Origin: NBML01 sp029939535
GTDB taxonomy: Bacteria; Desulfobacterota; Desulfobacteria; Desulfobacterales; Desulfobacteraceae
Reading direction: 5' to 3'
Length of the DNA: 6,362 bases
Assembly: GCA_029939535.1 (NCBI GenBank)
Contig: JAOZST010000205.1
Location: 1 to 6,362 of the forward strand
In this document: one piece after another, positions 6,303 through 6,362 of the stretch
Numbering within the stretch: the stretch's first letter is position 1
Layout: each line of letters opens with the position of its first letter
The notes under the pieces: generated by a model
What the model saw: the letters and a program-made list of their open reading frames with translations, nothing else
Database searches by the model: none
Told to the model about the DNA's origin: nothing
Translations under genes and position numbers: made by a program

Positions 6303-6350
6303 GTAATAAAACAAAAATGGCCTGGTAATCGTTAGATCACCAGGCCATTT
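6303..6350 (-). terminator. Rho-independent terminator of an upstream minus-strand gene
   Basis: The arms AAATGGCCTGGT (6315-6326) and ACCAGGCCATTT (6339-6350) pair perfectly over 12 bases. On the minus-strand RNA the stem extends through a G-U pair and AUC/GAU to a UAAC loop, giving 16 pairs, followed by the U-rich tail UUUUUGUUUUAUU. On the plus strand the stem is followed by AAAGG, so the terminator works for minus-strand transcription. It ends a gene to the right of the window and insulates the aminomutase operon. Confidence 0.9.
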
Positions 6351-6362
6351 AAAGGATTCAGG

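Overview
The window is a compact single-strand cluster. Every credible gene lies on the minus strand, so it is transcribed from right to left. The order of transcription is: an MIO-type aromatic amino acid 2,3-aminomutase (5923-4301), a class III PLP aminotransferase (4274-2934), an Lrp/AsnC regulator (2862-2380), a beta-keto acid cleavage enzyme (BKACE, formerly DUF849; 2316-1381), and an AMP-forming acyl-CoA ligase (1291 down to base 1) whose C-terminus lies outside the window. Gaps are 26, 71, 63 and 89 bases, with no convincing terminator between genes, so the five genes look like one operon.

The right end (5935-6362) is AT-rich and non-coding. It holds a strong intrinsic terminator (6303-6350) that closes a minus-strand transcript entering from the right. 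After it comes a good sigma70-like promoter (6232-6260), then a leader of roughly 300 bases with several AT-rich dyads before the aminomutase. A weaker internal promoter may sit just before the Lrp-type gene.

Read together, the genes spell a catabolic route that I do not know as a described pathway. The aminomutase converts L-phenylalanine (or a close relative) to the beta-amino acid. The aminotransferase most resembles the beta-phenylalanine aminotransferase of Variovorax and would give 3-oxo-3-phenylpropanoate (benzoylacetate). BKACE would exchange this with acetyl-CoA to give benzoyl-CoA plus acetoacetate. The ligase would activate acetoacetate or another acid of the pathway, and the Lrp-type protein would sense an amino acid. 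Each enzyme assignment rests on residues visible in the sequence. The joint pathway and its substrate are inference.

Moderate to low GC, very AT-rich intergenic DNA, and a cluster that would feed benzoyl-CoA would fit an anaerobic aromatic-degrading bacterium, for example a sulfate reducer of the Desulfobacula/Desulfobacter type. No marker gene in the window fixes the taxonomy. No tRNA, rRNA, CRISPR array, insertion sequence or phage gene was seen.
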